Shown here: positions 33,451 through 44,987 of the stretch, one piece after another
How the letters are laid out: each line of letters begins with the position of its first letter
Position numbering within the stretch: the first letter of the stretch is position 1
Source: Euphorbia lathyris
Taxonomy: Eukaryota > Streptophyta > Magnoliopsida > Malpighiales > Euphorbiaceae
Length of the DNA: 64,000 nucleotides
Assembly (NCBI RefSeq): GCF_963576675.1
Contig: NC_088910.1
Coordinates: 104,560,807 to 104,624,806 of the forward strand
Reading direction: 5' to 3'
Position numbers and translations under genes: made by a program
Notes under the pieces: generated by a model
Told to the model about the DNA's origin: nothing
The model's database searches: none
Seen by the model: the letters and a program-made list of their open reading frames with translations, nothing else

Positions 33451-36219
33451 TTATGAATCCAGCTGCTCATTTTCTTTGTTGCAGCTGCTAGAAAGAAATG
33501 CCAACATTCTGTTGCCAGAAACATCTTCCCCAAGTCTATCTAATTTGGCATGCAACCATATTCTACTTGACGACTGCAAAAAGGTGAAAAAGAAGGATAC
33601 CTGATCCCTAGCAATATGAATAGAATTCAACTATAAAAGAGAACCAGTTTCAAAGAGAAAATAAGAAAGCATTAAAAATATTGTGTCATTTGACCTTAAT
33701 AGGTGGCAGCAAATTTTCCACTTCATAAAAAAATATGTTTTAATATTGTTAAAGGAGTTTCTTCCTTCAGCTATTGCCAACTGGCAAATCCCAATAAAAT
33801 GGAGAACTTTTTGTTCTTTTATCTTGCAAGTATTAATAGGTTTCATACATCAACTGGAAAAAGTTTGATGAATATGGATAGCTGGATTCACATCAGGACA
33901 CACTCAAAGGAAATAACGGCAATCTATGAGTTATTATCCAGCAAGATAGAAAACTAAGATTATGGAAATAAGGAGGCATATAATTGCTTTATAAGGATCA
34001 TCAAAATGAAAACTAATTTGTTAGTGCAGAAGAACATATTCTGATCATTGGTGGATCTGAAATGCGCCAACAGGTCATCACCCACAAACAAAAACTTGCA
34101 TATGCAATCAATATTAATGTGAATGTGCTTTTACCCCAGCCCGGGCTTAAGGGAGTAAAAAGGGCACTTGCCCTGCTTTCCTCTAAAAAGATAAGTTTGC
34201 AAGATTCCAGTTTTGCATCTTCCCCCAGCCTAATGCCTCAGTTTTTCCTCCATTTACAAATTCAATTTTGTCCCGAACTCTCAATCAGTTTTTGGTTCAT
34301 TCATAAAACAAAATTATTTTGTTTCTTTTTAGGCCCAATAACTCACATTATCATGACTTCAGGCCTTTTTTCATATCCAGTTTAAAATTTTAAGTTTAAC
34401 AAATTATAACATTAAATGGTAATAGTAATAAAATAACGGGGAAAAGCGCACTTCTTTCTTTTGCTAGCAAACTTAAAATTTAGCTCATTAAAATTCAGAG
34501 TAAACACTCCAATAGCTAAATAGATGGAGCATAGATAAATACCTGTAAGTTATGGAGCCAGTTTGATGTGATAAGCATAGAAATGAAGCTAATATCAAGA
34601 CCAATTAGCCCACTTGTCGTTGCAGCAACCAGGACATTGTTAATTTGAGTACATAGCTGCAAACTAAATTAACATGTAAATTGTAATAGATTCAAACTGC
34701 TGCCGGCATGAAAACAGCATTTACAAACTTAAGTAACTTCAAGACATTTTATGACTGTATTGAACCTTATTTTTCAATTTTCTTTTATCAGACATAAGAA
34801 GATGCGAAGTCACATAATCCATGATTGTGATACGTAATACCATCAAACTTGAAGAAAACAAAATTGCAGAACTAATTAATTGCTTATTTGTGAAATCAAA
34901 ATGTGTTGCTAATGTGCAAGAAAGGTCAAAGACAAGAATTTTAAGAGGTACAGCCGTTGATTTATAAGAAAACGTATTAAAATATCGGCATCCCCTAACA
35001 TGGAACATGCAACTGGGACATGAAAAGTTTATTAAGGAATCTGCAGTTCTTTCAAATGGGCACAAAATTGCAAAGGACTACCAGCCCAGACAAGTTGTAC
35101 AAGGTCTTCAATTCCAGCCAACAATCAAGTTTCCTAAAACCATACACCTTTCTTTTATTTATTTATTTTCTTTCCCTCCTTAGATATGTCTCTTGCACAA
35201 TCTAGAAGGCGATAAATGAAATACTCATTTCATTTATAAATTTTACATGATTTGAAATAACAACATAAATCAAACATTGAATGATATAGTGCACATGTCA
35301 AAGTTTATCTGTCACTGTCTATTATCTAAGCAACTCTTAGCCTGATGGATGCTGGTAAGTATTCAAGTGGAACAAGTGCAAAAGTCAAGTTTCTTGAGAT
35401 TCAGAAAACTGAAATGAGGACTATCAGATAAATTCATAATGGTCGATATATAAGGCTAGGACTATCAGTAACAAAAATTAGGTGAGACTGAACTTGAAAT
35501 GAAGGTCGATTGCTTCAACACGAAGGTGGTTATCAAGTGATACTGACAGGTAACAGAAAACATCCATGAAGTAACATTTCCAACCAATTATGCTTTACTG
35601 ATAAACTATCTGATTTTGAAGACATGGATGATGTGCTAAGTGATCTGATTAGTTTTGGAAGTTAGCAAGTCTCGGATTACAGGCCAGGAATAGTAATTAG
35701 TAACTTTTGTCTCTTCAATTTATTCTGTAATACCCAAGACAGATGAGAATATTCAGCGACAAATATGAAATTGTCTTCAAAATTCAAATTTGTAGAAAAA
35801 AAATAAAATCGACAAACTTAAGCTCCCCATGTTATATTGAATACTCATGAACCCAAATCCAACAAGGAACCGTAGCAGAACACTCTATTTTAACATGAAA
35901 AACTAATGCATCATCGCCTCCTAAATGAAAACTAACTCATTGTTAGACATCTCATCCAATGATCATGGTGTTTCTTTACTTTCAAAAGTTTTAGATGCTA
36001 CATGGAACGTGATAGTTAAACTGCTATAAACTCATGTGTCAAAAGAAAAACAGAGGAAAAAACTTTTAGTTGTGAGCCTCTAAATAACTCTCAACATCAG
36101 TTAATATATTTATACCTGCTTGGAGACAACTATAGCAACAATGCCGAGCACATAGCAATTCTTTTCTTCTTGAATCAAGGTCAGTCTGGACTTCTGCTTG
36201 AATACACATTTAGAGGCGA
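33451..36219 (-). CDS. Unidentified three-exon coding-like segments downstream of the PPR gene
   Basis: Three minus-strand segments join in one frame with ordinary splice signals: 36116-36219 (acceptor CTACAG, donor GTATAA), 34543-34656 (acceptor TTTGCAG, donor GTATTT) and 33451-33573 (acceptor TTTTGCAG, ending in TAA at 33451-33453). They encode CVFKQKSRLTLIQEEKNCY..., then LCTQINNVLVAATTSGLIG..., then SRIWLHAKLDRLGEDVSG... ending NKENEQLDS. Each junction after the first segment is phase 0. I do not recognise the protein and found no start codon: the first segment begins with two bases of a split codon, so an upstream exon would be needed. These may be exons of an unknown gene overlapping the PPR 3' end, or spliced 3' UTR of the PPR transcript that is open by chance. 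Identity is uncertain. Confidence 0.3.
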
Positions 36220-36402
36220 CTGTAGATGTTCAGTTCCCAAGTCCCACAGTGCAAGATGAATCGAATTACAACATGCCATCAAATCTTTTCTAAAACTACT
36301 GCTCAATGTGCTCATACTAGAAGTGATAAGCATGTGTCGAAGAAGCTGCTCAAAAACCAAACAAGGGTCTCCAATGGAAACAATATTCATCTTCTATTCA
36401 GA

Positions 36403-37830
36403 TTACCTTCCAATTGTAGCTAATTCTGTTACTAGTTCTTCATCTCCAAGTTTCTTCAAGTGATGAAGTACTTTATTTACATAAGGATGCTTAATAGATA
36501 TCTTTTTTTGAAGCATAGACCTTGCAAGCTTTACAGCTTCCACTGAGTTGCCTTCTTGACAAAGTCCAGCTAAGAGAATAGAACAGATATCAGAATCCAT
36601 AGTAGACAGCAGTCCTATTTTCTCAATTTCATCATGTAAATGATACCCATCAAGCACCCGTTTGTTGAAACAAAGCGCCTTAATCATAAGACTACATGCC
36701 AAACCGTCAGGTTTATGTCCACTTACCAACATCTTCCTAAGAAGCTTTTCTGCCTCCTCAACGTTTTTAATTCTTATCAAACACACAACAAGAGAACTAT
36801 AACACTCACCATATGAAATGCTACCTCCCATAACAACTCTATCAATTAACTTGTAGGCTTCCTCTACATGGCCTTCCATGCAAAGACCTTTGAGAAAAGT
36901 ACTAACTGTAACACGATTAGGAGGACAACCATAAGCCTCCATTCTATCCAAAACTGCAAATGCATCAATTGCTCTACCCTTCTCACATAAACTCTGAATA
37001 ACAGATGTATATGTGAGAACATTTGGACTACAGTTTCCACCCTCCTTTTCCATGGCCCCTAATAGCTCCAGTGCCTTCTCTACACTACCAAACTTACAAA
37101 GTCCATCAAGAATTGTCGAATACGCGACTACATTAGGCACACAACCGCGATTTCTCATTTCCTTAAGCAACCCACAAGCCTCCTCCACTCTGCCTATATC
37201 ACAAAACCCTTTAATCATTGATATATATGTAATCATATCCGAGTAAAGATCAATCAAACCCATCTCTCCCATCAATTTTTGAGCCACATCCATATCACCC
37301 TTTTCACAAAACAACCTAATAACAGTATTGTAAGCAACAGCATCAGCACGAAGACCAAATTCTGGCATTTTTCTCAATACCACCAAAGCCTCATCAGCAA
37401 GACTACATTGTTTACACAAATTCAACAATACCTTAATTGTCTTAACAGTAACCGCACATTTATCTGACCTAAAAACCTCAATTAAGTCCAGAACAACTTT
37501 TGGGTTTTGCTTAATCTTAAACAACCGACAAGCTTTACTATACATAAAATCACTATGCCTATAGTTTGATTGGTTACCAGCCCAGACAAAAAAACGAAGA
37601 CCAATTTGAGAGTTGTTAAGGGAGCATTTATCCATAACCTCATTGACACATTTGCTATCCAATTTAGCTTTGATTGAATTCAAAGCTTTTTCAGTGTTAC
37701 TTTGATTTTTTTGCAGGCGGGTGTAAAGTTCATCTGGTAAAGATGAAGTGGTGTAGCGTAAATTGGAGATTTTGGGGGTTTTGGACGTGATTGGGTGAGA
37801 AAGAAATCGAGTAAGGTAATAGATGGACAT
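36403..37830 (-). CDS. Pentatricopeptide repeat protein, P class
   Basis: A single-exon gene of 475 residues. The start at 37828-37830 gives an N-terminus (MSIYYLTRFLSHPITSKTPK) rich in Ser, Thr, Arg and Lys with few acids, as in mitochondrial targeting peptides. About nine 35-residue helical-hairpin repeats run from about residue 127 to 450. Clear ones are VAYNTVIRLFCEKGDMDVAQ, ITYISMIKGFCDIGRVEEAC, VAYSTILDGLCKFGSVEKAL and LTYTSVIQSLCEKGRAIDAF. There is no E or DYW extension, so this is a P-class member. Such proteins bind organellar RNA base by base and affect its stability, splicing or translation. It looks intact. It resembles the Arabidopsis At5g47360 type by length and layout, but I cannot confirm orthology. 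The stop at 36403-36405 is followed within 13 nt by another ATG. Confidence 0.88.
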   Translation of the reverse strand: MSIYYLTRFLSHPITSKTPKISNLRYTTSSLPDELYTRLQKNQSNTEKALNSIKAKLDSKCVNEVMDKCSLNNSQIGLRFFVWAGNQSNYRHSDFMYSKACRLFKIKQNPKVVLDLIEVFRSDKCAVTVKTIKVLLNLCKQCSLADEALVVLRKMPEFGLRADAVAYNTVIRLFCEKGDMDVAQKLMGEMGLIDLYSDMITYISMIKGFCDIGRVEEACGLLKEMRNRGCVPNVVAYSTILDGLCKFGSVEKALELLGAMEKEGGNCSPNVLTYTSVIQSLCEKGRAIDAFAVLDRMEAYGCPPNRVTVSTFLKGLCMEGHVEEAYKLIDRVVMGGSISYGECYSSLVVCLIRIKNVEEAEKLLRKMLVSGHKPDGLACSLMIKALCFNKRVLDGYHLHDEIEKIGLLSTMDSDICSILLAGLCQEGNSVEAVKLARSMLQKKISIKHPYVNKVLHHLKKLGDEELVTELATIGR

Positions 37831-38196
37831 TGGTTGGGATTTTGGACTGAATGGAACTACGAATTTCGGCGAGCATAAGAGAGAAAACCTAAACTTGAAG
37901 AAGAAGAAATGGCAGTACCTGATAATGAGGGATTTGGAGAAGAAGAGCAGAGTGTGACTCCAGCCAACTCAGCAAATCTCCAACTCGAACAAATCTAACC
38001 GAGTGGAGGCGGAGAAAAAATGTGGCGATTCCGAAACTACAATGGAAGAGGAGAAGCAACTTCTGAAAGGCCCAGTGGACTAATTTAAGCCCATCCAATA
38101 ATATTAGAAAAAATTTACATTCTTAAGATGGCCCAGCCCAAATAAAATAACACCATCACTTAACATATAATAATAACACCATCACTTAACATATAA
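37831..38196. promoter_or_regulatory. 5' leader and promoter region of the PPR gene
   Basis: This 366-bp space lies between the PPR start and the next mobile element. There is no clear TATA box at the expected distance. The target site of the neighbouring Mutator-like element ends this space at 38205, so that insertion sits only about 370 bp upstream of the PPR start codon. Confidence 0.35.
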
Positions 38197-38234
38197 TAAT
38201 TAATTTGGAGAATTACTAAACTAACTCCTTTAAG

Positions 38235-41200
38235 AAGAGAAAGTGATAACGGTTTCTAAAAAACTTGGTTATAGTGGATACTTTATTGTCGATGGGCCTG
38301 GTCATGGGGGTGGTCTTGCTTTACTATGGAAAGAGAATATTTCAGTCACCATACAATCTTCATCTCTTAATCATATTAATGCTTTTATCACTTTTCCAAA
38401 CATACCAGTTTGTCGTGTTACTGGATTCTATGGATTCCCGGAAAGACAGCGACGGAGGGCCTCTTGGGATTTGCTGCGATCCCTCAAAGACCAAGACGGT
38501 TTAGCCTGGTGCTGTATCAGGGATTTTAACGATGTGCTGAGTTTGCGTGAGAAACGAGGGGGAAGAAGTCAACCTAATTGGCTTATTGAGGGATTTAAGG
38601 AAGCAGTAGAAGCGAGTGGTTTAGGTCCAATCCCTATGGACGGTCATCCTTTCACCTGGGAAGTCGGGCGCGGCATGGATAGATGGATTGAAGAAACTCT
38701 CGATCGTGCCCTTGTCAACGCAAAGTGGAAAGAATTGTTTGCTGACTCTAGAACCCGGAACCTTGCAACTGTGTCTTCTGATCACTCAGCTATCTTTCTA
38801 GAGTGTAAAATGTGGCTTCGTTGTTTTGGGATTAAACGCTTTCGAGAATGCCTGGCTTCGGGAGTCTAATTGCGCAGCAGTTGTACATCAGGCGTGGATG
38901 TCTGAGTCGAGCAGTTCGATATCTGATAAAATTGCGATATGTACTGAGGCTCTTAAGGGGTGGAGCTCCTTGCTGGAATCGAATTTCAAGCAATCCCTGG
39001 ATATTTATAGGACCCAGATGCAAGGCTATAAAGGTAGGAGGGATGTATATGGTATGGAGAGATATAAGCAAGCTTCACAGACGTATTTATCAACTTTAAA
39101 AAAACAGGATGACTTTTGGAAGCAAAGAGCTAAGTTGCTCTGGATGAGAGACGATGACGCAAATTCTCAGTATTTTCATGCATACGCATCTGACAGAAGG
39201 AAAAGAAACAGTTTCTCGGCACTGAAGGACTCTAACGGGATATGGCGCACAAAATGTAATGGGATGGACGATATACTGTATGAGTATTTCAATGGAATTT
39301 TCACCAGTACGGGCAACAATGATTCTGCTTTACTGTCGTATGTTCGATCCAGGGTCTCTCCGGAGGAAAACGAATTACTGTCTCATGCGTTTTCTAGGGA
39401 AGAAGTTAAAAGTGCATGCTCTTCAATGCATCCAGACAAAAGTCTGGGACCTGACGGGCTCAATCCGGCCTTTTTTCAGCACTTTTGGAACATTGTGGGA
39501 CATGATGTATGTGAAGCATGCTTCTCTATTCTCCGAGCTAATAGGCTTCCACCAACGCTTAATGACACTCTGATCGTGCTCATTCCAAAAATTAGCAAGC
39601 CTGAATTTGTATCTGATCTACGCCCCATTGCACTTTGCAATGTATTATTTAAGATTCTGTCAAAAATGCTGGCTAACCGTCTCAAGGTAATCCTCCCATC
39701 TATAATTTCTACAACTCAAAGTGCATTTGTTGCAGGAAGATCTATATCCGATAACATTATAGTGGCATATGAAACAATCCATAAGTTAAGAGGGTTAAGA
39801 CAAGGGAAACACGGGACCGCTGCTATGAAGTTAGATATGAGTAAACCATATGATCGGATTGAATGGGGCTTTCTGGAGAATATGCTTATCAAGATGCGGT
39901 TTAACGGAAGATGGATATAATGGATTATGATGATGGTAACTACTGTCTCATATAAAATCGTGCAGGAAGGTAGTGAGATTGGACCTATTATCCCTAAACG
40001 GGGACTGATGCAAGGAGACCCTTTATCTCCCTTCTTATTCTTAATTTATGCTGAAGGATTATCTGCATTATTATCAGCTAAGGAACAGGCTGGTTTAATT
40101 CATGGTGCTCAGGTAGCTAGAAATGCCCCCAAAAATCTCTCACTTATTCTTTGCAAATGACAGCTATCTGTTTTTTCGAGCCAATAAGAGAGAGGCAAGG
40201 GTGGTTCAAGACTGTTTAAGGTGCTATAAACAAGCTTCGGGTCAGTGCGTGAATTTCCAAAAGTCTTCGGTATTTTTTAACGGCAATTCGTCAATAGAAG
40301 ATCGGTCAGATGTATGCAACAAACTTGGGGTTGCTGAAGTTGAGGATATGGGATTCTATTTGGGGGCACCAATTGTTGTTAGAAGAAGTAAGATGCAAGC
40401 ATTCAGTTTCTTAAAAGATAGAATTTGGAAGCGGATCAATAATTGGAAGGAGAAATATTTATCCCGTGCGGGGAAGAAAATCCTCATCAAAGCTGTGTTG
40501 CAATCTATTCCAACTTATGTCATGAGCATATTCCTCATGCCTATGGAGTTCTGTAATGATATTAACAATATGCTAAATAGGTTCTGGTAGAATTCATCCT
40601 CCTCAACATCAAATGGAATCCACTGGAAGGCATGGGATAAACTTTGTTGGCCGAAAGCTAACGGAGGATTGGGCTTTCGGGACATCCATAAATTTAATCT
40701 CGCTCTTCTAGCAAAACAAAGTTGGCACCTTGTTACGAATCCGGATTCTCTGATAGCAAGAACTCTAAAAGCAAGGTATTTTCCTAATGTTGATTTTTTA
40801 CAGGCTACCCTGGGGCATAACCCTTCCTTCGTGTGGCGTGGCATCATTGCGGGTCGAGGGATCTTGATCAATGGATTAAGGAGGAAAATAGGCAATGGAG
40901 AATCCAGTTCCATTTGGAACAGTCCTTGGCTGCCGGACGATCATAACCCTTTCCCAATAAGCTCGGCTGTAACGACTTTGCCCTCAGGACTTGTCAAAGA
41001 CCTTATGGATGATCAAGGAAATTGGAAGCATGAGGTTATTAACAGCTCGTTTTGCCCACGGGATGCCAAACTCATTTATTCCATACCGGCCAGGCGTACG
41101 CGTGTTGAAGATGGTTGGTTCTGGCCATCTGATAAATCTGGTGCTTATACAGTTAGGAGCAGATATTTTCGGGCAAGGGGACTCACACCGTCGAATCAAA

Positions 41201-42196
41201 TAAATCCGAACGGAATAAATTGGAAGCTGATATGGAATTTGAAGGTTGCCCCGAAAGTTAAGAACTGTTTATGGCGAATTTTTACTAACTGTCTGCCAAC
41301 TTTGAATAATCTTGCAATTCGTCATAGCTCGCTACCTAACTGTTGTCCGGTGTGCGGAGCTTTCGGGGAAAACGAGTTTCACGTGTCCATAGGGTGTCCT
41401 CGAGCTGCTCAGGTATGGAAATTATTGTTCAAAGACAATCGGTTGGATCTAATCACGAATTTTATCCATTGGTTTACAAATATCATTGGTGATGTGACGA
41501 TGGATTGTAACCTTATTGCGATAATCTGTTGGCAACTATGGAGGGCACAAAACGAAAAAGTTTGGAATGATAAAATTCGAACGCCTGAGGAAATATTTCA
41601 AACCGCCACTGCTGAACTGACAGCTTGGGAGGCAGCGCAAAGACATCACCCTGATCAACAAAATCAATACACGAGTGCTTTGTGTAAATGGAAGAAACTG
41701 GTTGCAGGCTGCTACATCTGTAACGTCGATGCAGGGGTAAATGGGTTAAATAATTTCTGCTCTTTTGGTTTCCTTTTACGCAACTATCAGGGGCGATGCT
41801 TTGCGGCAAGCATGGGTTACCTTGCTGAGATAACGGATCCACTTTTGGCTGAGGCAATGGCAATCCGCGAAGCGCTATCATGGATCAAGAATTATAACTT
41901 AAGCCATGTTGAAGTTCAGTCCGACTGCCTGATGGTGGTACGGGCTATTCAGCTCCAAAAAAGTCAATTATCTTATTTATCTGATGTGATACGTGAGTGT
42001 TGTGATTTGTTGCGAGATTTGAACTCATGTTCGATCTCTTTTATTAAACGATCAGCGAATTTAGCAGGCCATAGCCTAGCTGAAGCTGTTACTTCTAGTT
42101 CTATTCGTGGTGAGTGAGCCTGTCCACCACCGTTTATTATTGATGTGTTATCTTCTGATTTAAGTTAATAAAAGTTGTTGTTTGTTTCAAAAAAAA
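38235..42196 (+). mobile_element. 5'-truncated LINE nested in a MULE terminal repeat
   Basis: The element begins inside the endonuclease domain and ends in a short poly(A) after 'gttgttgtttgtttc'. A 14-bp target duplication with one mismatch flanks it: ctaactcctttaag at 38221-38234 and ctacctcctttaag at 42197-42210. The same sequence is part of the surrounding MULE terminal repeat, which proves insertion into that repeat. At 3.96 kb it lacks ORF1 and the endonuclease N-terminus. Confidence 0.85.
38243..42117 (+). pseudogene. LINE ORF2 remnant (endonuclease part, RT, RNase H)
   Basis: The order is endonuclease ([33 protein letters not shown]), reverse transcriptase ([47 protein letters not shown]), zinc-knuckle region (CLWRIFTNCLPTLNNL, CPVCGAFGE) and RNase H (CNVDAGVNG, LAEAMAIREAL, VQSDCLMVVRAIQ) ending at 42117. 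Lesions are a frameshift near 38850, a TAA at 39918-39920, a frameshift near 40125 and a TAG at 40588-40590. The catalytic box reads FANDSYLFF instead of FADDSYLFF, so a catalytic Asp is changed to Asn. The element is inactive on several counts. Confidence 0.82.
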
Positions 42197-42654
42197 CTAC
42201 CTCCTTTAAGGGTTTAGTTTACATTTCTAGCTCCTTTCTTTCAAAAAAGTTTACAAAACTAACATATTTCAACAGATAACTTCCAACTTTGTTCTGGTCT
42301 TCTTCCTAAACATAACTTTGTGTCTTCCTCCCTCTTTCTCTCTTTCTCGCTCTCTCTCTCTCTCTCTAAAGAACAAAACAATCTACAGAACGACTACGAA
42401 TACTACAACAATCAATCTAACCCACAGTTCATACAACAAGATTTCTACAATCATATAAGTTTTTCATTGAAAAGATTTAAATCTTAGTTCATTCATCGTT
42501 AAGATCTAGCATTTTGTTTCTCTATAACCCAATGTATATTGTTTCTCTTCCTTTTTCATGTTTTTTTTCTAGTCGTGCGACCCCCAAATACTGTGGCATT
42601 GTTGTCTGAAAATGTATTTTGGTTGGAACATCAGTTTCAGATTTTTTTCCCGAC

Positions 42655-42955
42655 AGTGTCGATATCTGTCGATTTCTTATCAATATCGACAGATATGATG
42701 ATATTGCATCGTATCGATATTGGTCGATATATGTCGATATTGCATTTGATATCGACATATATCGACCGAAGATATATGTCGATATTGTATTTGATATCGA
42801 CATATATCGACCGAGCTTATAGTCTTCAATGTCAAAATATATCGATATTTGTCGATATCAAATATAATATCGACCGAAGTTATAGTCTTCAATGTCGATA
42901 TATGCCGATATTTGTCGATATCAAATACAATATCGACGTATATCGACCGAAGTTC
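42655..42955. repeat. ATCGAC/TATCGATA repeat patch 1
   Basis: About two dozen occurrences of TCGATA, ATCGAC and their complements are packed into 300 bp. They are organised as imperfect tandem units such as 'tatgtcgatattgcatttga' followed by 'tatcgacatatatcgaccg', in both orientations. Larger units of about 65-85 bp repeat ('ttatagtcttcaatgtcgat' occurs in two or three versions). It lies within the Mutator-like element and is non-coding. Confidence 0.75.
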
Positions 42956-43290
42956 CAAATAATATACGTTGTGTTCTAAATCATATTTTGTGTTCCAAAT
43001 AATATATCTTGGTTCTAAACCATAAGATTCAAATTGATAATAAGATTTTTTATATTAATAAAAAAACAACACAAAACAAAAAAAATACATAAATATAAAA
43101 AACTAAAACACATAAATTAAAAAAAAACTACAAATAAGTATTATCAGAACCCAATATTGCATCAGCAAAGTCCGTCTTAGTTTTCTCCAACAGCCTTTTG
43201 AGATCCTTCACTTCTTTCTTCAATCTTCTTTTTTCATCCTCAACTGACTCAAGATAGTCAATCATTGATTTTCAGACTTTGTCATGCCTT

Positions 43291-43975
43291 TCATGAATCT
43301 AATAATTTCTTTCGTGTTAAATTGTTCATTATATTTTTCGCTGCATCTAAGTTACACCTAACTGTGATGACGCTTTCCGTTCCAAATGTTTTTTTATACT
43401 TATATTCTGAACCCTCCTTGGCTTTCTTGGAAGAAGAGACATGCTCATCTCTCTTCCTCTTTTGTCCATGATCATGCTGAAATTTATTGTAGATATATCA
43501 TAAACTAACATACAAGTAAGCTAATAAAGAAGTTAAGCTAAAATGAGCTAACATAGGCTAAAATAAGAGAGATATCGACAATTAGGTTGTCGATATCTAT
43601 GTGATATCGACAATTAGGTCGTCGGTATCACATAGATATCGACACATATCGACCAAACACTTACCAATAGCAGATAGGATATCGATTGATATCGACAAAT
43701 ATATGCACGAAGATAGAAGATAAACAAACAAGGAATGGAAGGTTTGTCGATATCACATTGATATCGGCAACTGCAAACCCAGATGAACCCTAACACCAGA
43801 ATAAGTAAGAAAAACGAAAGATTCATTCTCAAACCCAGCAAATATACATACAATACAAGAACCCAGCAAATGTACATACAATACAAGAACTCATAAGTAA
43901 AATCAAGTAATTTACCCTCTTTTTCGTCCTTCCTTCTGAATCCGATTCGTTGTCTGAGCTTCGCGTTCTCGCCAT
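43291..43975 (-). pseudogene. Captured two-exon gene fragment inside the MULE
   Basis: Exon 1 at 43916-43975 encodes MARTRSSDNESDSEGRTKKR and ends at a GTAAAT donor. Exon 2 at 43291-43476 begins after TTTCAG with HDHGQKRKRDEHVSSSKKAK and ends at a TGA. The junction is phase 0 with an intron of 439 bp. Downstream (about 43270-43140, minus) the sequence continues to look coding in another frame, with DYLESVEDEKRRLKKEVKDL and LLEKTKTDFADAI, a coiled coil. A frameshift has therefore probably cut an originally longer protein with a basic/acidic N-terminus and a coiled-coil C-terminus. I do not recognise the parent gene. The intron contains repeat patch 2. Confidence 0.45.
43568..43770. repeat. ATCGAC/TATCGATA repeat patch 2
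   Basis: 'gagatatcgacaattaggtt' and the inverted 'gtcgatatctatgtgatatc' form palindromes. Together with 'catagatatcgacacatatc' and 'gatatcgacaaatatatgc' they repeat the motif of patch 1 about 700 bp away. The patch lies in the intron of the captured gene fragment. Confidence 0.65.
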
Positions 43976-44250
43976 GTCCACTCGAAGTTAGAGAGATTCG
44001 CCGGAGGAAATCGTCGGATTCGCGCCATGATTCGTCGGATTCGCGCAATGAAACGCCGATAAGTTAAAGAGAGAGAGAGTGGGGTGTTAGGTTAGAGAGA
44101 GCGGAGTGTTAGAGAGCGGAGTGTTCATGATGAGGGCAAAGTTGGAAGAATTTGTTGAAATATGTTAGTTTTGAAATTTTTTTGAAAGGAACTAGAAATG
44201 TAAACTAATCCCTTAAAAGGGGCTAGTTTAGTAATTCTCCCTAATTAATT

Positions 44251-44952
44251 TATTTTTACATATAACATAACAGTCACGTAATAATTATATGTATGTCGCA
44301 TGACATCCAAAAAAAATAAAAAATATATTTTTAGATTGTCATGTTATACAATGAAATAATTCACATCACTATTCCAATAAATTTTTCTATCCGAAATAGC
44401 AATAAAATAAATATTCAATAATTTTATTGAAATAAAATAAAGTTTAGTAATTTTTAAAATTTAATTTAATAATTTTTTAAAGCTTAATTTAATAGTTTAA
44501 GAATTTATCTAAATATGTTTAATAAATGTAATTATTCAATTAAGTTAAAAATCATCGGAATATTTAAGTTAAAGTTTTATGTTGAATATTATCAATTACT
44601 AATATTTTTTATATTATATACTTATTTTTATTTTTTTAATAGTTTGTCTGATTTTTCAGTTTGGGATTCGTCAAACAAAAGTTTTCTGTATATGCTATGA
44701 CTCAAACTCGAGATCTAACTTAAGCGACATAAGACTCTTAACCATTCAAACCAACCTTAAATGGTTTTATATACTTATTTTTAGTATTTATCAAATTATT
44801 ATATTATTTAATATTTTCAACGTTTATAATATTCAATATTAAAATTTTAATTTTTTATGTTCTTAATACTTAATTTTAAGTTTTATCAAACAACATTAAA
44901 GAATTTAAGTGATTAAATTTCCCATTTGCAAAATTAAGCAAAAGAATAAAAG

Positions 44953-44987
<35 letters not shown>

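Larger units (their letters stand above)
38206..44241. mobile_element. Gene-carrying Mutator-like element with a nested LINE
   Basis: Left end TGGAGAATTACTAAACTA and right end TAGTTTAGTAATTCTCCC are inverted. They are flanked by 9-bp direct repeats taattaatt (38197-38205 and 44242-44250). The left terminal repeat is split by a LINE at 38235-42196; past the LINE it continues ('ggtttagtttacatttctag', 'aactaacatatttcaacag') and pairs with 44110-44225. Without the LINE the element is about 2.1 kb. It holds a small intron-containing gene fragment (43291-43975, minus) and two patches of ATCGAC/TATCGATA repeats. Carrying non-transposase gene sequence between long TIRs is the Pack-MULE pattern. Confidence 0.82.

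Noticed and set aside
34062..34385. 107-codon plus frame opposite the unidentified exons
   Set aside because: No recognisable domain, lies in the putative intron, and the composition is like non-coding DNA.
42522..42979. Overlapping frames rich in Ile-Ser-Thr-Tyr-Ile-Asp repeats on both strands
   Set aside because: They are translations of the TCGATA repeat patch in several frames, not proteins.
42655..43770. CRISPR-like array
   Set aside because: The repeats are palindromic, irregularly spaced and variable, in a plant nuclear context; no cas genes or regular spacers.
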